From Salinicoccus sesuvii (GTDB lineage Bacteria > Bacillota > Bacilli > Staphylococcales > Salinicoccaceae): 64,000 bases of DNA. The stretch covers positions 235,425-299,424 of the forward strand of contig NZ_JBHRWV010000009.1 of assembly GCF_042648145.1 (NCBI RefSeq), read 5' to 3'. The notes beneath the pieces were generated by a model. That model saw only the letters and a program-made list of their open reading frames with translations, made no database searches and had not been told where the DNA came from. Positions 51,178 to 60,666 of the stretch are shown here, one piece after another. The position numbers and the translations under genes were made by a program. Every line of letters begins with the position of its first letter. Within the stretch, counting starts at the first letter, position 1.

Positions 51178-52722
51178 ATGGAAATGGCTAAAGAACAAGA
51201 ACTTATACTGGTTATCGACTACGGCAGTCAGTATAATCAACTGATCACACGACGCATCCGGGATCTCGGAGTCTATAGTGAACTCCACAACCCAAGCATT
51301 ACGATAGATGAAATTAAAGCGCTCAATCCAAAAGGCATCATACTCTCCGGAGGACCGCGCTCCGTCTACGCAGACGATGCATTCACGGTGGACCCAGGTG
51401 TATTTGAACTGGGTGTCCCTGTACTTGGTATCTGCTACGGCATGCAACTGATTACACAGTTGAACGGCGGGGAAGTTGTTCCCTCAAACGAAAAAGAGTT
51501 CGGCCCGACTGAAATCAGTCTCGATGTCAGTGCATCACTGTTCAGTGGTCTTGCGGAGAATGAAATCGTACTGATGAGCCATAGTGACAAAGTGACGCGT
51601 ATTCCGGAAGACTTTAAGCAGATTGCCTACACACCACTGTGTAAATATGCAGGTATACAGCACGAAGAGAAGCATATTTATGGTGTTCAGTTCCACCCGG
51701 AATCCAAACATTCCAAAAATGGTGATACTTTCATTAAAAACTTCATTCGTGATATCTGTGGGTGTCACGGCGAATGGACAATGGGCAACTTCATCGACAT
51801 CGAAGTGGAAAAAATACGTGAAGCAGTCGGCGATCGGAAAGTACTGTGCGCAATGAGTGGCGGTGTGGATTCCTCTGTTACCGCTGTACTGATGCACAGA
51901 GCCATTGGCGATAATCTAACATGTATATTCGTCGATCATGGTCTGCTCCGTAAAGGTGAGGGTGATATGGTCATGGAGCAGTTTGGTGAAGGCTTTAACA
52001 TGAATATCATCAGAGTCGATGCAAAAGACCGTTTCATGAGTAAGCTTAAGGGTGTTGCGGATCCTGAACAGAAGCGCAAGATTATCGGTAACGAATTTAT
52101 CTACGTGTTTGATGATGAAGCGACCAAATTAAAAGATGTAGAATTCCTAGCACAAGGTACGCTCTACACGGATATTATCGAATCTGGTACAGAAACTGCA
52201 ACGACAATCAAGTCGCACCATAACGTAGGTGGCCTACCAGAAGACATGCAGTTCAAACTGCTCGAGCCACTCAATACCTTATTCAAGGATGAAGTGCGCG
52301 CGCTTGGTATTGAACTCGGTATTCCAGAACACCTTGTGTGGAGACAGCCATTCCCAGGCCCTGGTCTTGGTATCCGCATACTTGGAGAAATTACGGAAGA
52401 GAAGCTCGAGATTGTACGTGAAAGCGACTGGATTTTGCGTGATGAAATCAGCAAAGCTGGCCTCGACCGTGAAATTTGGCAGTACTTCACTGTCCTTCCA
52501 GACATCCACTCAGTCGGCGTTATGGGCGACTACCGTACTTACAGCCACACTATCGGTATTCGTGCTGTCACAAGTATTGATGGTATGACAAGTGAGTTCG
52601 CGAGAATTGACTGGGATGTACTTGAGAGGATATCGAAACGTCTTGTTAACGAAAGCGAGCAGATTAATCGCGTTGTATACGATATAACGAGCAAGCCACC
52701 TGCTACAATCGAGTGGGAATAG
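51178..52722 (+). CDS. guaA: GMP synthase (glutamine-hydrolysing)
   Basis: 514 residues. It aminates XMP to GMP. The N-terminal class I glutamine amidotransferase has the Cys nucleophile in GICYGMQ and VQFHPE. The ATP-pyrophosphatase domain has the P-loop SGGVDSS, and the dimer domain ends KPPATIEWE. The start MEMAKEQELIL agrees with staphylococcal GuaA. It is co-transcribed with guaB under the guanine riboswitch. Confidence 0.98.
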   Translation: MEMAKEQELILVIDYGSQYNQLITRRIRDLGVYSELHNPSITIDEIKALNPKGIILSGGPRSVYADDAFTVDPGVFELGVPVLGICYGMQLITQLNGGEVVPSNEKEFGPTEISLDVSASLFSGLAENEIVLMSHSDKVTRIPEDFKQIAYTPLCKYAGIQHEEKHIYGVQFHPESKHSKNGDTFIKNFIRDICGCHGEWTMGNFIDIEVEKIREAVGDRKVLCAMSGGVDSSVTAVLMHRAIGDNLTCIFVDHGLLRKGEGDMVMEQFGEGFNMNIIRVDAKDRFMSKLKGVADPEQKRKIIGNEFIYVFDDEATKLKDVEFLAQGTLYTDIIESGTETATTIKSHHNVGGLPEDMQFKLLEPLNTLFKDEVRALGIELGIPEHLVWRQPFPGPGLGIRILGEITEEKLEIVRESDWILRDEISKAGLDREIWQYFTVLPDIHSVGVMGDYRTYSHTIGIRAVTSIDGMTSEFARIDWDVLERISKRLVNESEQINRVVYDITSKPPATIEWE

Positions 52723-52736
52723 TATATGAAATCGTT

Positions 52737-52774
52737 AAACCGCTCTGGCCATAAAGGACAGAGCGGTTTAATAT
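52737..52774 (+). terminator. guaBA terminator
   Basis: AAACCGCTCTG (52737-52747) pairs perfectly with CAGAGCGGTTT (52759-52769), followed by AATATT. It also faces the end of the minus-strand HAD gene. Confidence 0.85.
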
Positions 52775-52784
52775 TGCAATAAAT

Positions 52785-53440
52785 CTATATGCTATCGGGG
52801 AAATAATTTAGAAATTCACTTATATCTTCAAACACAATATCAGGTTGTACGGAAAATTGTGCAGTTTGAATGTTTGGTAACCAATGTACTCCTATGGTAT
52901 AGACACCGGCCTGTTTACCAGAGATAATATCAGCATCACTATCACCCAAGAATATTGTTTCATCACTATTACTACCTAAGAGGTTTAACACTTTTCTAAT
53001 ACCTTCTGGATGAGGTTTTGGTTTAGTAACATCATCTCCCGTCAACTTACAATCGAATAAATCCTCTAGATCGAGGGAGTGTAATGAGATTTCTAAGCTC
53101 TTACTAGATTTACCAGTGAAAATTCCCAATTTATACCCTTTCTCTTTTAACGCATTTAACATAGAGATGATTTCGAGATTTGGTAGAACGTATTCTTGGT
53201 GTTTTTTTGAGTAAGTGTTAAAAAACAGTTCAATTGCCTGAGTTTTGTCAGCATGTCTAAGATTTTTAATTATTATATTAGGCTCAGTAGGCCCAACATT
53301 TCTTTTATTTGGTCATCAGAGAAAGTCTTATAATCGAAAGTCTTAAAAACGGTCTGCAATGAATGAAAGCAAAGGGGTAATGTATCAGCTAATGTTCCGT
53401 CAAAATCAAAAATTATAGCTTTAGTATTATTAGTATCCAT
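52785..53440 (-). pseudogene. HAD-superfamily phosphatase disrupted by a frameshift
   Basis: Reading from ATG 53440, the frame gives MDTNNTKAIIFDFDGTLADT, the first HAD motif, and reaches KEMLG before running into a stop. The next frame gives GPTEPNIIIKNLRHADK and continues to 52785 with IFTGKSS, KPKPHPEGI and FLGDSDADIISGK (motifs II-IV). A family-typical MFGPTE would need one extra T near 53293-53297. So this is a phosphoglycolate-phosphatase-like gene of about 218 residues with a one-base loss, either a real lesion or a sequencing error. Substrate is unknown. Confidence 0.85.
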
Positions 53441-53630
53441 CTATAATTCTCCCTTCGTTTTATAGTGTTCATTGTCTTCGGGAGTTACATATATTTATCG
53501 TATTACAATTGTTAGCGTACGTAGATTTTTTTTAACCTCGAAAAAACTGAAAAATCAACTGTGTTGTAATAATGTATAGACAGGCCATTTCCCGTAATAA
53601 AACAATGGGGTAAAGAAATTTTAGATCGCA

Positions 53631-54125
53631 CTAATCTTCTGGATTAACGTGGACTTTTAAATACTTCTCAAGCAATGATTGAGGGATGTGACAATAGTCA
53701 TTCGGATGTTTGGACAGTCTGTCCTGATGTTCTTCTGCACTTCTTACATAGTTTGTAAGAGGAAGTATTTCAACCATTATTAAGCCATGGTCATCCCGCT
53801 TATTAATAAACGACTCGGCCTCTTTCAAATGATCCGGATTTTTACTGTATACACCTGTTCTATATTTTTCACCGACATCGTCACCTTGCTTATTTAAACT
53901 GTATGGATCGATAATTTCAAAAAAGTATTCCATCAATTCAGTTAGAGTTACAGATTTTGGGTCGAATATTGTCTTTACACATTCAACATATCCATCATAA
54001 TCGCTGTTCAATGTACTGCTTTGCCCGTTCGCTCTTCCTGCTTCCGTAAATTGAACTCCAGGCAGAGTCTTCAAAAAGGCTTGGACGCCCCACAGACATC
54101 CTCCTGCAAAATATACAGTTTCCAT
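53631..54125 (-). CDS. msrA: Peptide methionine sulfoxide reductase MsrA
   Basis: 164 residues. It reduces methionine-S-sulfoxide in proteins. The catalytic Cys10 lies in AGGCLWG (usual GCFWG), with YDGYVECVKTIFDP, EYFFEIIDPYSLNKQG and YRTGVY matching MsrA. There is no fused MsrB domain. The central part deviates from the common GYAGG motif (RANGQ instead), so it belongs to a divergent branch. It stands alone, with no msrB neighbour. Confidence 0.9.
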   Translation of the reverse strand: METVYFAGGCLWGVQAFLKTLPGVQFTEAGRANGQSSTLNSDYDGYVECVKTIFDPKSVTLTELMEYFFEIIDPYSLNKQGDDVGEKYRTGVYSKNPDHLKEAESFINKRDDHGLIMVEILPLTNYVRSAEEHQDRLSKHPNDYCHIPQSLLEKYLKVHVNPED

Positions 54126-54346
54126 ACTATTCCTCTCTCTCTAAATATAAAGCTAAACTTATTGTAGCATTAAAGATTTTGAGTAGGTTCGCACCAAGGT
54201 TTATTAGGCTGAGGAATGAGTCAAATTATGCATAATACTGATTTGACGATGTTATTATTTTCTTTTTTATAGTATTATTTAACCTAGCATTGCAGTAATT
54301 GGATAAGAAAACTATAAAATACATATCAAGCAAATAGGAGGCTGAC

Positions 54347-55201
54347 ATGCGCAATTTTGTCTATTATATAATCATTACATTGCTCGTCATATTCATTCCT
54401 GTTTCTCATGCAGTTGCTGACAGCACTGAGGAAGAAACCGGAGAGGAATACACTGAGGAGTTACCTAATGAGGAGACGACAGAAGAGTCGGTAAATGAGC
54501 CATCGGTTCAAGAAGAATATACTCAAGAGAATGGATCGGAAGAGTATACGGAAGAATATTATGAAGAATGGACCGAGGAACCGTACGAACCCGAACTTTC
54601 CACAGAAGAATGGACTGAAGAAATAGTCGAAGAGTATACGGAAGAACAAGTTGTTGAAACGACTGAGGAGCCCACATTTGAGCCCTCTCTAGAACCTGAA
54701 CCGGAGCCAGAACCCGAACCAGAGCCCCAACCAGAACCCGAACCAGAGCCAGTAAATGTGGATATCAATCAGATCGAGGTGACTGAATTTTCGATTGAGG
54801 GCAAAGTGATATCAGAAGGCGATGGTTTAGAAGGTGTGACTGTTTCTCTAACTGGTGAGGCGGAAACGGAAATGACCACAAATGCTGAAGGACAATTTGT
54901 ATTCACTGATGTGCCTGCCGGCGAATACACAGTTCAGAGCGAAGTTCCGGAAGGTTACGAACTTGAGGAGAATAGTCGTACCTTGACGCTCGAGGATAAA
55001 AGCAAGAAAGGAATTACTTTTGATCTTGCTGCCTCTGAGGAACCAGAAGAAGTGACCGAAACGGTGGCGCCTGATGCACAAGTGTCGGCTGACCAGAGTA
55101 CAAATGCTAATGGAATGAATTTGTCTTTGATACTCGTAGGGAGTGGACTTCTAGCACTCGGGCTACTTATTTTCGTTATTCGGGCCGTTAGAAGGAGGTA
55201 A
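54347..55201 (+). CDS. Acidic membrane-anchored surface protein with a carboxypeptidase-regulatory-like domain
   Basis: 284 residues. A signal peptide covers residues 1-25 (cut after HAVA). Residues 27-110 are repeats of EEYTEE, EEWTEE and similar. A Glu-Pro stalk (about 120-140) follows, then a beta-sandwich of the CNA-B/carboxypeptidase-regulatory type (ISEGDGLEGVTVSLTG, TTNAEGQFVFTDVPAGEYTV). The last 28 residues are a membrane helix ending RAVRRR, with no LPXTG sorting motif. It therefore stays in the membrane with a wall-spanning acidic stalk. AGGAGG precedes the ATG. Partner and function are unknown. Confidence 0.8.
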   Translation: MRNFVYYIIITLLVIFIPVSHAVADSTEEETGEEYTEELPNEETTEESVNEPSVQEEYTQENGSEEYTEEYYEEWTEEPYEPELSTEEWTEEIVEEYTEEQVVETTEEPTFEPSLEPEPEPEPEPEPQPEPEPEPVNVDINQIEVTEFSIEGKVISEGDGLEGVTVSLTGEAETEMTTNAEGQFVFTDVPAGEYTVQSEVPEGYELEENSRTLTLEDKSKKGITFDLAASEEPEEVTETVAPDAQVSADQSTNANGMNLSLILVGSGLLALGLLIFVIRAVRRR

Positions 55202-55218
55202 GGAACGCTGATGTAAGA

Positions 55219-55246
55219 AAGCCTGACATATGATGTCAGGCTTATT
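55219..55246 (+). terminator. Terminator of the surface-protein gene
   Basis: AAGCCTGACAT (55219-55229) pairs perfectly with ATGTCAGGCTT (55233-55243), followed by ATTTA. Confidence 0.85.
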
Positions 55247-55256
55247 TACGTGGATT

Positions 55257-55284
55257 TTGAAGATTTAAAAAACACGTATATAAT
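55257..55284 (+). promoter_or_regulatory. amt promoter
   Basis: TTGAAG (55257-55262), 16-base spacer, TATAAT (55279-55284), 31 bases before the amt start. Confidence 0.6.
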
Positions 55285-55314
55285 GTGTCCATACTTAATT
55301 TGGAGGGGTAATTT

Positions 55315-56529
55315 ATGGACACTATTTTTATTTTCCTTTGTACCTTGCTTGTTTGGCTCATGACACCTGGCCTTGCTTTATTCTATGGTGGTCTTGTGCA
55401 ATCGAAAAATGTACTCAATACATCTATGCACAGCCTGTCCGCAATTGTTGTTGTTACTTTTACATGGGTGATGGTTGGGTTTTCGATCAGTTTTGGGGGC
55501 AGCAATCCATTCATCGGGGACTTATCATATATCGGGCTATCGGGTGTTGGGTATGAGGCGAATCCTGCCTTTTCCGAAACAGTTCCCTTCGCACTCTATA
55601 TGCTGTTTCAACTCACATTCTGTACAATCGCAGTGTCCATCCTGACGGGGTCGGTTGCAGAGCGCATGAAATTCGGACCTTTTCTTGTATTCATGGCGTT
55701 GTGGGTTATTCTTGTCTACAGTCCAGTGGCACACTGGGTGTGGGGCGGTGGTTGGATCCACTCCATCGGTGCCATCGATTTTGCTGGAGGAACAGTTGTA
55801 CATATTTCTTCAGGTGTATCAGGGCTTGTGCTTGCTCTTATGTTGGGCTCAAGAAAGCCGGACAACAAAAAGCCACCCCACAACCTTGTCATCACTATGG
55901 TAGGTGCAATCCTTGTATGGTTCGGCTGGTTCGGGTTCAATACAGGTAGCGCATTGACGTTTGACGCCATTGCGATGAGTGCTTTCACAAATACAGTGCT
56001 CGCTTCGACAGCTGGAATTGCGGGCTGGAGTATCGTTGAAAGGTTTACCAAAGGGAAAGTAACATTAATCGGCACGCTTTCCGGCATGCTAGCCGGTCTC
56101 GTTGCAATCACACCGGCAGCTGGATTTGTCACTTATGGTGGGGCGATGGCACTTGGCTTGTTGGGAGGTGCAATATGCTTTTTCGCTATTACTAACTTAA
56201 AAGCATTATTGAATTACGATGATGCACTTGATGCGTTCGGCCTGCATGGTATTGGTGGCATAGTCGGAGCAATCGGAACAGGCGTACTTCAGACGAGCGC
56301 AGTAAACTCTGGCATTGCAGATGGTCTGTTGGCAGGGGGAGGCTTCGCGCCAGTATTAGCACAAATCGTTGCAGTGACAGCCACCATTGTATTCAGTGCT
56401 GTCATGACTTACGCGATTGCCAAGGGCATTAGTATCTTCGTCACATTGCGCACAGATGAAAAAGAGGAGTTGGACGGGCTTGATGCCGTCATCCACGGGG
56501 AGAAAGCTTATGAGTATTCCAACTCATAG
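55315..56529 (+). CDS. amt: Ammonium transporter (Amt/NrgA family)
   Basis: 404 residues with about eleven membrane helices. Family blocks are LALFYGGLVQSKNVLN, HWVWGGGWIHSIGAIDFAGG in part, WFGWFGFNTGSAL and DDALDAFGLHGIGGIVGAIG, including the twin His of the pore. It takes up ammonium at the cell membrane. No glnK/nrgB PII gene follows within the window, unlike Bacillus. It forms a single-gene unit with its own promoter and terminator. Confidence 0.96.
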   Translation: MDTIFIFLCTLLVWLMTPGLALFYGGLVQSKNVLNTSMHSLSAIVVVTFTWVMVGFSISFGGSNPFIGDLSYIGLSGVGYEANPAFSETVPFALYMLFQLTFCTIAVSILTGSVAERMKFGPFLVFMALWVILVYSPVAHWVWGGGWIHSIGAIDFAGGTVVHISSGVSGLVLALMLGSRKPDNKKPPHNLVITMVGAILVWFGWFGFNTGSALTFDAIAMSAFTNTVLASTAGIAGWSIVERFTKGKVTLIGTLSGMLAGLVAITPAAGFVTYGGAMALGLLGGAICFFAITNLKALLNYDDALDAFGLHGIGGIVGAIGTGVLQTSAVNSGIADGLLAGGGFAPVLAQIVAVTATIVFSAVMTYAIAKGISIFVTLRTDEKEELDGLDAVIHGEKAYEYSNS

Positions 56530-56594
56530 AATGGATCAATAAAGGGGTTTAATAATAAACTAAAGATATACAAGCAATGTGCGTTTCTTTTCAA

Positions 56595-56638
56595 GACACA
56601 GAAGTCGGCCTTAAAACCGACTTCTGTGTCTCTTTTTA
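56595..56638 (+). terminator. amt terminator
   Basis: GACACAGAAGTCGG (56595-56608) pairs perfectly with CCGACTTCTGTGTC (56617-56630), followed by TCTTTTTA. Confidence 0.95.
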
Positions 56639-56644
56639 TACTTT

Positions 56645-56682
56645 ATGAAAGCCTTTACACGTCTGTATAGACATGTTAATAT
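56645..56682 (+). promoter_or_regulatory. tre operon promoter with operator and cre-like site
   Basis: TTTACA (56654-56659), a 17-base spacer and TAATAT (56677-56682). The spacer holds the dyad ACACGTCTGTATAGACATGT (56657-56676; arms GTCT/AGAC), a likely TreR operator. ATGAAAGCCTTTACA (56645-56659), overlapping the -35, matches the CcpA cre pattern with one mismatch. Induction by trehalose-6-phosphate and glucose repression are inferred. Confidence 0.7.
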
Positions 56683-56719
56683 TATGGCGATAATAAAAAT
56701 ATGAGGGAGTGTGGAAGAA

Positions 56720-58168
56720 ATGGCAGTAAACCGCGATGATGTCAAAGCTATTATTGAAGCAATTGGCGGCAAAGAAAACGTTAATGCAGCAACACACTGT
56801 GTCACCCGTCTACGTCTAGCATTGGAAGACGAATCAAAAGTGGACAAGGAGAAGCTTGATTCCATTGATCTGGTCAAAGGTTCATTCGCAGCGAATAATC
56901 AGTTCCAGGTTGTCATCGGTCAAGGGACTGTAAACGAAGCATTCAAGATCTTTGAAGAAGAGACGGGTAAAGGAGGCGGCTCTAAGGACGAGGTTAAGGC
57001 CGCCGCCGCTCAGAAGATGAACCCGCTTCAACGTTTTATAAAAATGCTTGGCGATATTTTCATTCCTATTCTTCCTGCTATTGTTACCGCGGGTCTTTTA
57101 CTCGGTATCAACAACTTGCTGACTGTCGAAGGATTGTTCTGGGAAAACGACTCGATCATCACCCGTTTCCCGGGAATTGAAGGTATCGCCAGTATGATCA
57201 ACTTCATTGCGGTCGCACCTTTCATCTTCCTGCCAGTACTTATCGGCTGGTCTGCTATGAAAGTGTTTGGAGGCAATCCACTACTCGGTATTGCACTGGG
57301 AGTGGCACTTTGTCACCCTGATCTTGCCAGCCAGTACGGACTTTTTGATTCCGAAGCAGGGGAGCTAGCAGAGATTCCGACCTGGAACTTCTTCGGGCTT
57401 GAGATAGAACAATTGAACTATCAGGGACAAGTGCTCCCGGTACTTGTCGCAGCATGGCTACTTGCCAAAGTGGAGAATTTCTTGAATCAGCGCATCCATG
57501 ATATGTTCAAACTGCTTCTGGTTGCGCCGATTGCGTTGCTAGTCGTTGGTATCCTTACTTATACATTGATCGGTCCTATTACATTATTCCTGAGTACAAT
57601 CATTTCCGACAGTATCGTTTGGCTCTTTGAAACGGTTGGCGTACTCGGTGGAGCGATATACGGCCTGTTCTATGCACCACTCGTTGTAACGGGTCTGCAT
57701 CACATGTTCCTCGCAGTCGATTTACAACTTATCGGAACGACAGGTTCCACCTACCTATGGCCGATTCTTGCCATATCGAACATCGCCCAAGGTTCAGCAG
57801 CTTTCGGTGCGTGGATCATCTATCGTCAACAGAAGAAAAAGAAAGAGGAAGGGCTTGCAATGACTTCGGGTATTTCGGGGTGGCTTGGAGTCACTGAGCC
57901 AGCGATGTTTGGAGTCAATCTACCGCTCAAATACCCATTCCTTGCAGCGGTTCTCACCACTTCAGTCGTCGGTGGTATTTTCGGAATGAACGGTTTGACT
58001 GCAGCGAGTGTCGGAGTTGGTGGTGTGCCTGGTGTCATTTCGATTACAGAAGGGTTCTGGCTGCTATTTAGCATTGGTATACTGATTGCTATTGTCTTTC
58101 CTTTCGGACTCACGCTCCTCTTCTCCAGGTTCGCAAAAGAAAAAACCAAAGATATGGTGAAAGAGTAA
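56720..58168 (+). CDS. treP: Trehalose PTS transporter EIIBC
   Basis: About 482 residues. The N-terminal EIIB domain has the phospho-acceptor Cys in AATHCVTRLRLAL. The EIIC domain has around ten membrane helices and GLHHMFLAVD and GVTEPAMFGVN motifs of the glucose-sucrose superfamily. It imports trehalose as trehalose-6-phosphate. No EIIA domain is fused, so it must borrow one (Crr-type). ATG 56720 is preferred over GTG 56711. treC and treR follow, fixing the substrate. Confidence 0.94.
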   Translation: MAVNRDDVKAIIEAIGGKENVNAATHCVTRLRLALEDESKVDKEKLDSIDLVKGSFAANNQFQVVIGQGTVNEAFKIFEEETGKGGGSKDEVKAAAAQKMNPLQRFIKMLGDIFIPILPAIVTAGLLLGINNLLTVEGLFWENDSIITRFPGIEGIASMINFIAVAPFIFLPVLIGWSAMKVFGGNPLLGIALGVALCHPDLASQYGLFDSEAGELAEIPTWNFFGLEIEQLNYQGQVLPVLVAAWLLAKVENFLNQRIHDMFKLLLVAPIALLVVGILTYTLIGPITLFLSTIISDSIVWLFETVGVLGGAIYGLFYAPLVVTGLHHMFLAVDLQLIGTTGSTYLWPILAISNIAQGSAAFGAWIIYRQQKKKKEEGLAMTSGISGWLGVTEPAMFGVNLPLKYPFLAAVLTTSVVGGIFGMNGLTAASVGVGGVPGVISITEGFWLLFSIGILIAIVFPFGLTLLFSRFAKEKTKDMVKE

Positions 58169-58192
58169 ATCAAGCATGAAGGAGTTTTTCAA

Positions 58193-59836
58193 ATGGAACA
58201 TAGAGACTGGAGAAAATCAGTAGTCTACCAGATCTATCCTAAGTCGTTCAACGATACAACGGGCAGTGGGGAAGGAGACATCAGAGGCATTATTGAAAAG
58301 TTGGATTATTTCAAGATGCTCGGCGTGGACTATTTATGGCTTACACCTGTCTATGAATCTCCAATGAACGATAACGGTTATGATATTAGTGACTACTATG
58401 AAGTGAATCCACAATTTGGCGACAAAAAAGATCTTAAGGAGTTGCTTGAGAAGGCCCACGCAAAAGACATTCGAATCATGATGGATATCGTTATCAATCA
58501 TACTTCGACTGAACATCAGTGGTTTGTTGACTCGAGGACATCTAAGGACAGTAAGTACCGGAACTATTATATATGGAAGGATAGTGCCGACGGTCAGCCG
58601 CCGACAAACTGGGAATCGAAATTCGGAGGTAACGCCTGGGCTTACGATTCACAGACGAACCAGTATTATCTCCGTCTGTTCGATATTACTCAGGCCGATT
58701 TGAACTGGGAAAATGAAGATATGCGTCGAGATATATATGAAATGATCAACTATTGGATCGACTTCGGTGTAGACGGCCTTCGCTTTGATGTTATTAATCT
58801 CATATCGAAGGGGAAATTCGAAAGTTCCAATGGTCTAGGCAAGGAATTCTACACGGATGGTCCGAAGGTGCATGAATATATCAATGAACTCAATCGCAAC
58901 ACTTTCGGTGATAAAGATGTAATGACGGTTGGGGAAATGTCATCGACGACGATAGATCACTGTCTGAAATATACCGATCCTGAAAGGAATGAACTGAATT
59001 CAGTTTTCAATTTCCATCATTTAAAAGTTGACTATCCTGGTGGGGAGAAGTGGACGCTTGCAAACTTCGACTTTTTGGAACTGAAGCGCATCCTGATGGA
59101 GTGGCAAGTTGCGATGGATGAAGGCGGGGGCTGGAACGCGATATTCTGGTGCAACCATGATCAACCGCGCGTAGTTTCGAGGTTTGGCAATGACCAAACT
59201 GAAGAGAATCGGGTATTGAGCGGGAAGATGCTCGCTATTGCATTGCATGGATTAAAAGGTACACCGTATATTTATCAAGGTGAAGAGATCGGTATGACGA
59301 ATCCAGGCTTCAGACGCATCGACCAGTACCGCGATATTGAAAGCTTGAATGCTTATACTATTCTAAGGGAGCGCGGGATGGATTCGCACCAGATTATGGA
59401 TATACTGGCTTCAAAGTCGAGAGATAATTCGAGGACGCCAATGCAGTGGGATGATTCGATACACGGAGGGTTTACGGAAGGAGAGCCGTGGATTGAAGTG
59501 CCTAAAGAATACGAAAATATCAATGTTGGTCGAGCACTTGAGGACAAAGCATCCATCTTCTACACCTATCAAAAGCTGATTCAACTCAGGCACGAATTGG
59601 ATGTACTCACCTATGGCAGTGTAGAGCCTTATATGATGGAAGACGAAAATCTTTTCATCTATACACGAACCTACAAAAATGAAAAACTAACAATCATTGC
59701 AAACTTCAGAGACAAAGAAGTTTCTTATCCAGAAAATATCAGTGTAGATGGGGAAGTCCTTCTATCTAATTACAAAGACAAAAAAGAGATGCTCAGACCT
59801 TATGAAGCACTAATGACATATGGACAAGAGAAATAA
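58193..59836 (+). CDS. treC: Trehalose-6-phosphate hydrolase (GH13)
   Basis: 547 residues. It splits trehalose-6-phosphate into glucose and glucose-6-phosphate. GH13 motifs: DIVINHTS, GLRFDVINLI (catalytic Asp), VGEMSS (acid Glu) and FWCNHDQPR. The C-terminal beta domain ends EALMTYGQ. It lies 24 bases after treP. An oligo-1,6-glucosidase is the close alternative by sequence, but treP and treR make TreC much more likely. Confidence 0.94.
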   Translation: MEHRDWRKSVVYQIYPKSFNDTTGSGEGDIRGIIEKLDYFKMLGVDYLWLTPVYESPMNDNGYDISDYYEVNPQFGDKKDLKELLEKAHAKDIRIMMDIVINHTSTEHQWFVDSRTSKDSKYRNYYIWKDSADGQPPTNWESKFGGNAWAYDSQTNQYYLRLFDITQADLNWENEDMRRDIYEMINYWIDFGVDGLRFDVINLISKGKFESSNGLGKEFYTDGPKVHEYINELNRNTFGDKDVMTVGEMSSTTIDHCLKYTDPERNELNSVFNFHHLKVDYPGGEKWTLANFDFLELKRILMEWQVAMDEGGGWNAIFWCNHDQPRVVSRFGNDQTEENRVLSGKMLAIALHGLKGTPYIYQGEEIGMTNPGFRRIDQYRDIESLNAYTILRERGMDSHQIMDILASKSRDNSRTPMQWDDSIHGGFTEGEPWIEVPKEYENINVGRALEDKASIFYTYQKLIQLRHELDVLTYGSVEPYMMEDENLFIYTRTYKNEKLTIIANFRDKEVSYPENISVDGEVLLSNYKDKKEMLRPYEALMTYGQEK

Positions 59837-59892
59837 AAAAAGTTATGATGTATCTAATTTTAATACATCTTTAAAGATGACAGGGTGAGGCA

Positions 59893-60621
59893 ATGAATCT
59901 GAACAAGTACAATCATATCTATCAGGTACTGTCGAGTGATATTTCAGAAGGTAATTATGCGAGAGGGGATGTATTGCCTTCTGAACATAATTTGGTCCGG
60001 ACATTCGATGTCTCCCGCGAAACGGTGAGAAAGGCATTGAATCTATTGCAGGAGAACGGCTATATCCAAAAAATAAAAGGAAAAGGTTCGGTTGTCATCT
60101 ACAATCCTTCGATGGATTTTACAGTTTCCCATCTTACCAGTTTCAAAGAGATCCAGCGGCTGAAAACCAAGCAATACTCAACGAAAGTTGTAGAACTCGC
60201 TCAGTATCCCGCTGCAGAATTTCCTAAAGTGATGGAGGCGCTGAAGCTCGAAGTCGAAGATAAGGTGTGGCGAATGGTTCGTCAGAGGCAATTCGAAGGC
60301 AAGACGCACATTGTAGATACGGATTTCTTTATTGTTGAGATGATGCCTGGATTGAACACACGTATTGCGGGTGGTTCGGTATACGAGTATATAGAAAACC
60401 GCCTTGGATTGACGATTGCTTATTCCCATAAAGAAATCACCTTCGACCCGATGAATGCGCAAGATCTTGAATTATTCGGTAACGTTATTCCACCGTATAC
60501 TGCAACGGTACGTTCAGTGGTCCATCTGACGGACGCTCGACCCTTCCAATTTAACGTATCAAAACATTTGGCAAACGAATTCAAGTTCATCGATTTCTCA
60601 AGGCGGTTCCACGGTGAATAG
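59893..60621 (+). CDS. treR: Trehalose operon repressor TreR (GntR/UTRA)
   Basis: 242 residues. The GntR winged helix covers residues 5-70 (GDVLPSEHNLVRTFDVSRET, VRKALNLLQENGYI, KGKGSVV). The UTRA ligand domain follows (about 90-235, SVYEYIENRLGL). It represses the operon and is released by trehalose-6-phosphate. It is last in treP-treC-treR, and its likely operator lies in the treP promoter. Confidence 0.93.
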   Translation: MNLNKYNHIYQVLSSDISEGNYARGDVLPSEHNLVRTFDVSRETVRKALNLLQENGYIQKIKGKGSVVIYNPSMDFTVSHLTSFKEIQRLKTKQYSTKVVELAQYPAAEFPKVMEALKLEVEDKVWRMVRQRQFEGKTHIVDTDFFIVEMMPGLNTRIAGGSVYEYIENRLGLTIAYSHKEITFDPMNAQDLELFGNVIPPYTATVRSVVHLTDARPFQFNVSKHLANEFKFIDFSRRFHGE

Positions 60622-60632
60622 GTACTTAAATC

Positions 60633-60661
60633 TTGCATTGGTTATTGGTTTTTGATAATAT
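60633..60661 (+). promoter_or_regulatory. SRP RNA promoter
   Basis: TTGCAT (60633-60638), 17-base spacer, TAATAT (60656-60661), placing the transcript start at about 60667. Confidence 0.8.
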
Positions 60662-60666
60662 GAAAT

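Noticed and set aside
52785..53440. Programmed frameshift in the HAD gene
   Set aside because: No slippery heptamer or downstream structure is visible, and a single-base loss explains the break more simply.
54684..54750. GAACCx-type tandem repeats as a CRISPR or microsatellite locus
   Set aside because: They are in frame and encode the Glu-Pro stalk of the surface protein; no spacers or cas genes exist in the window.
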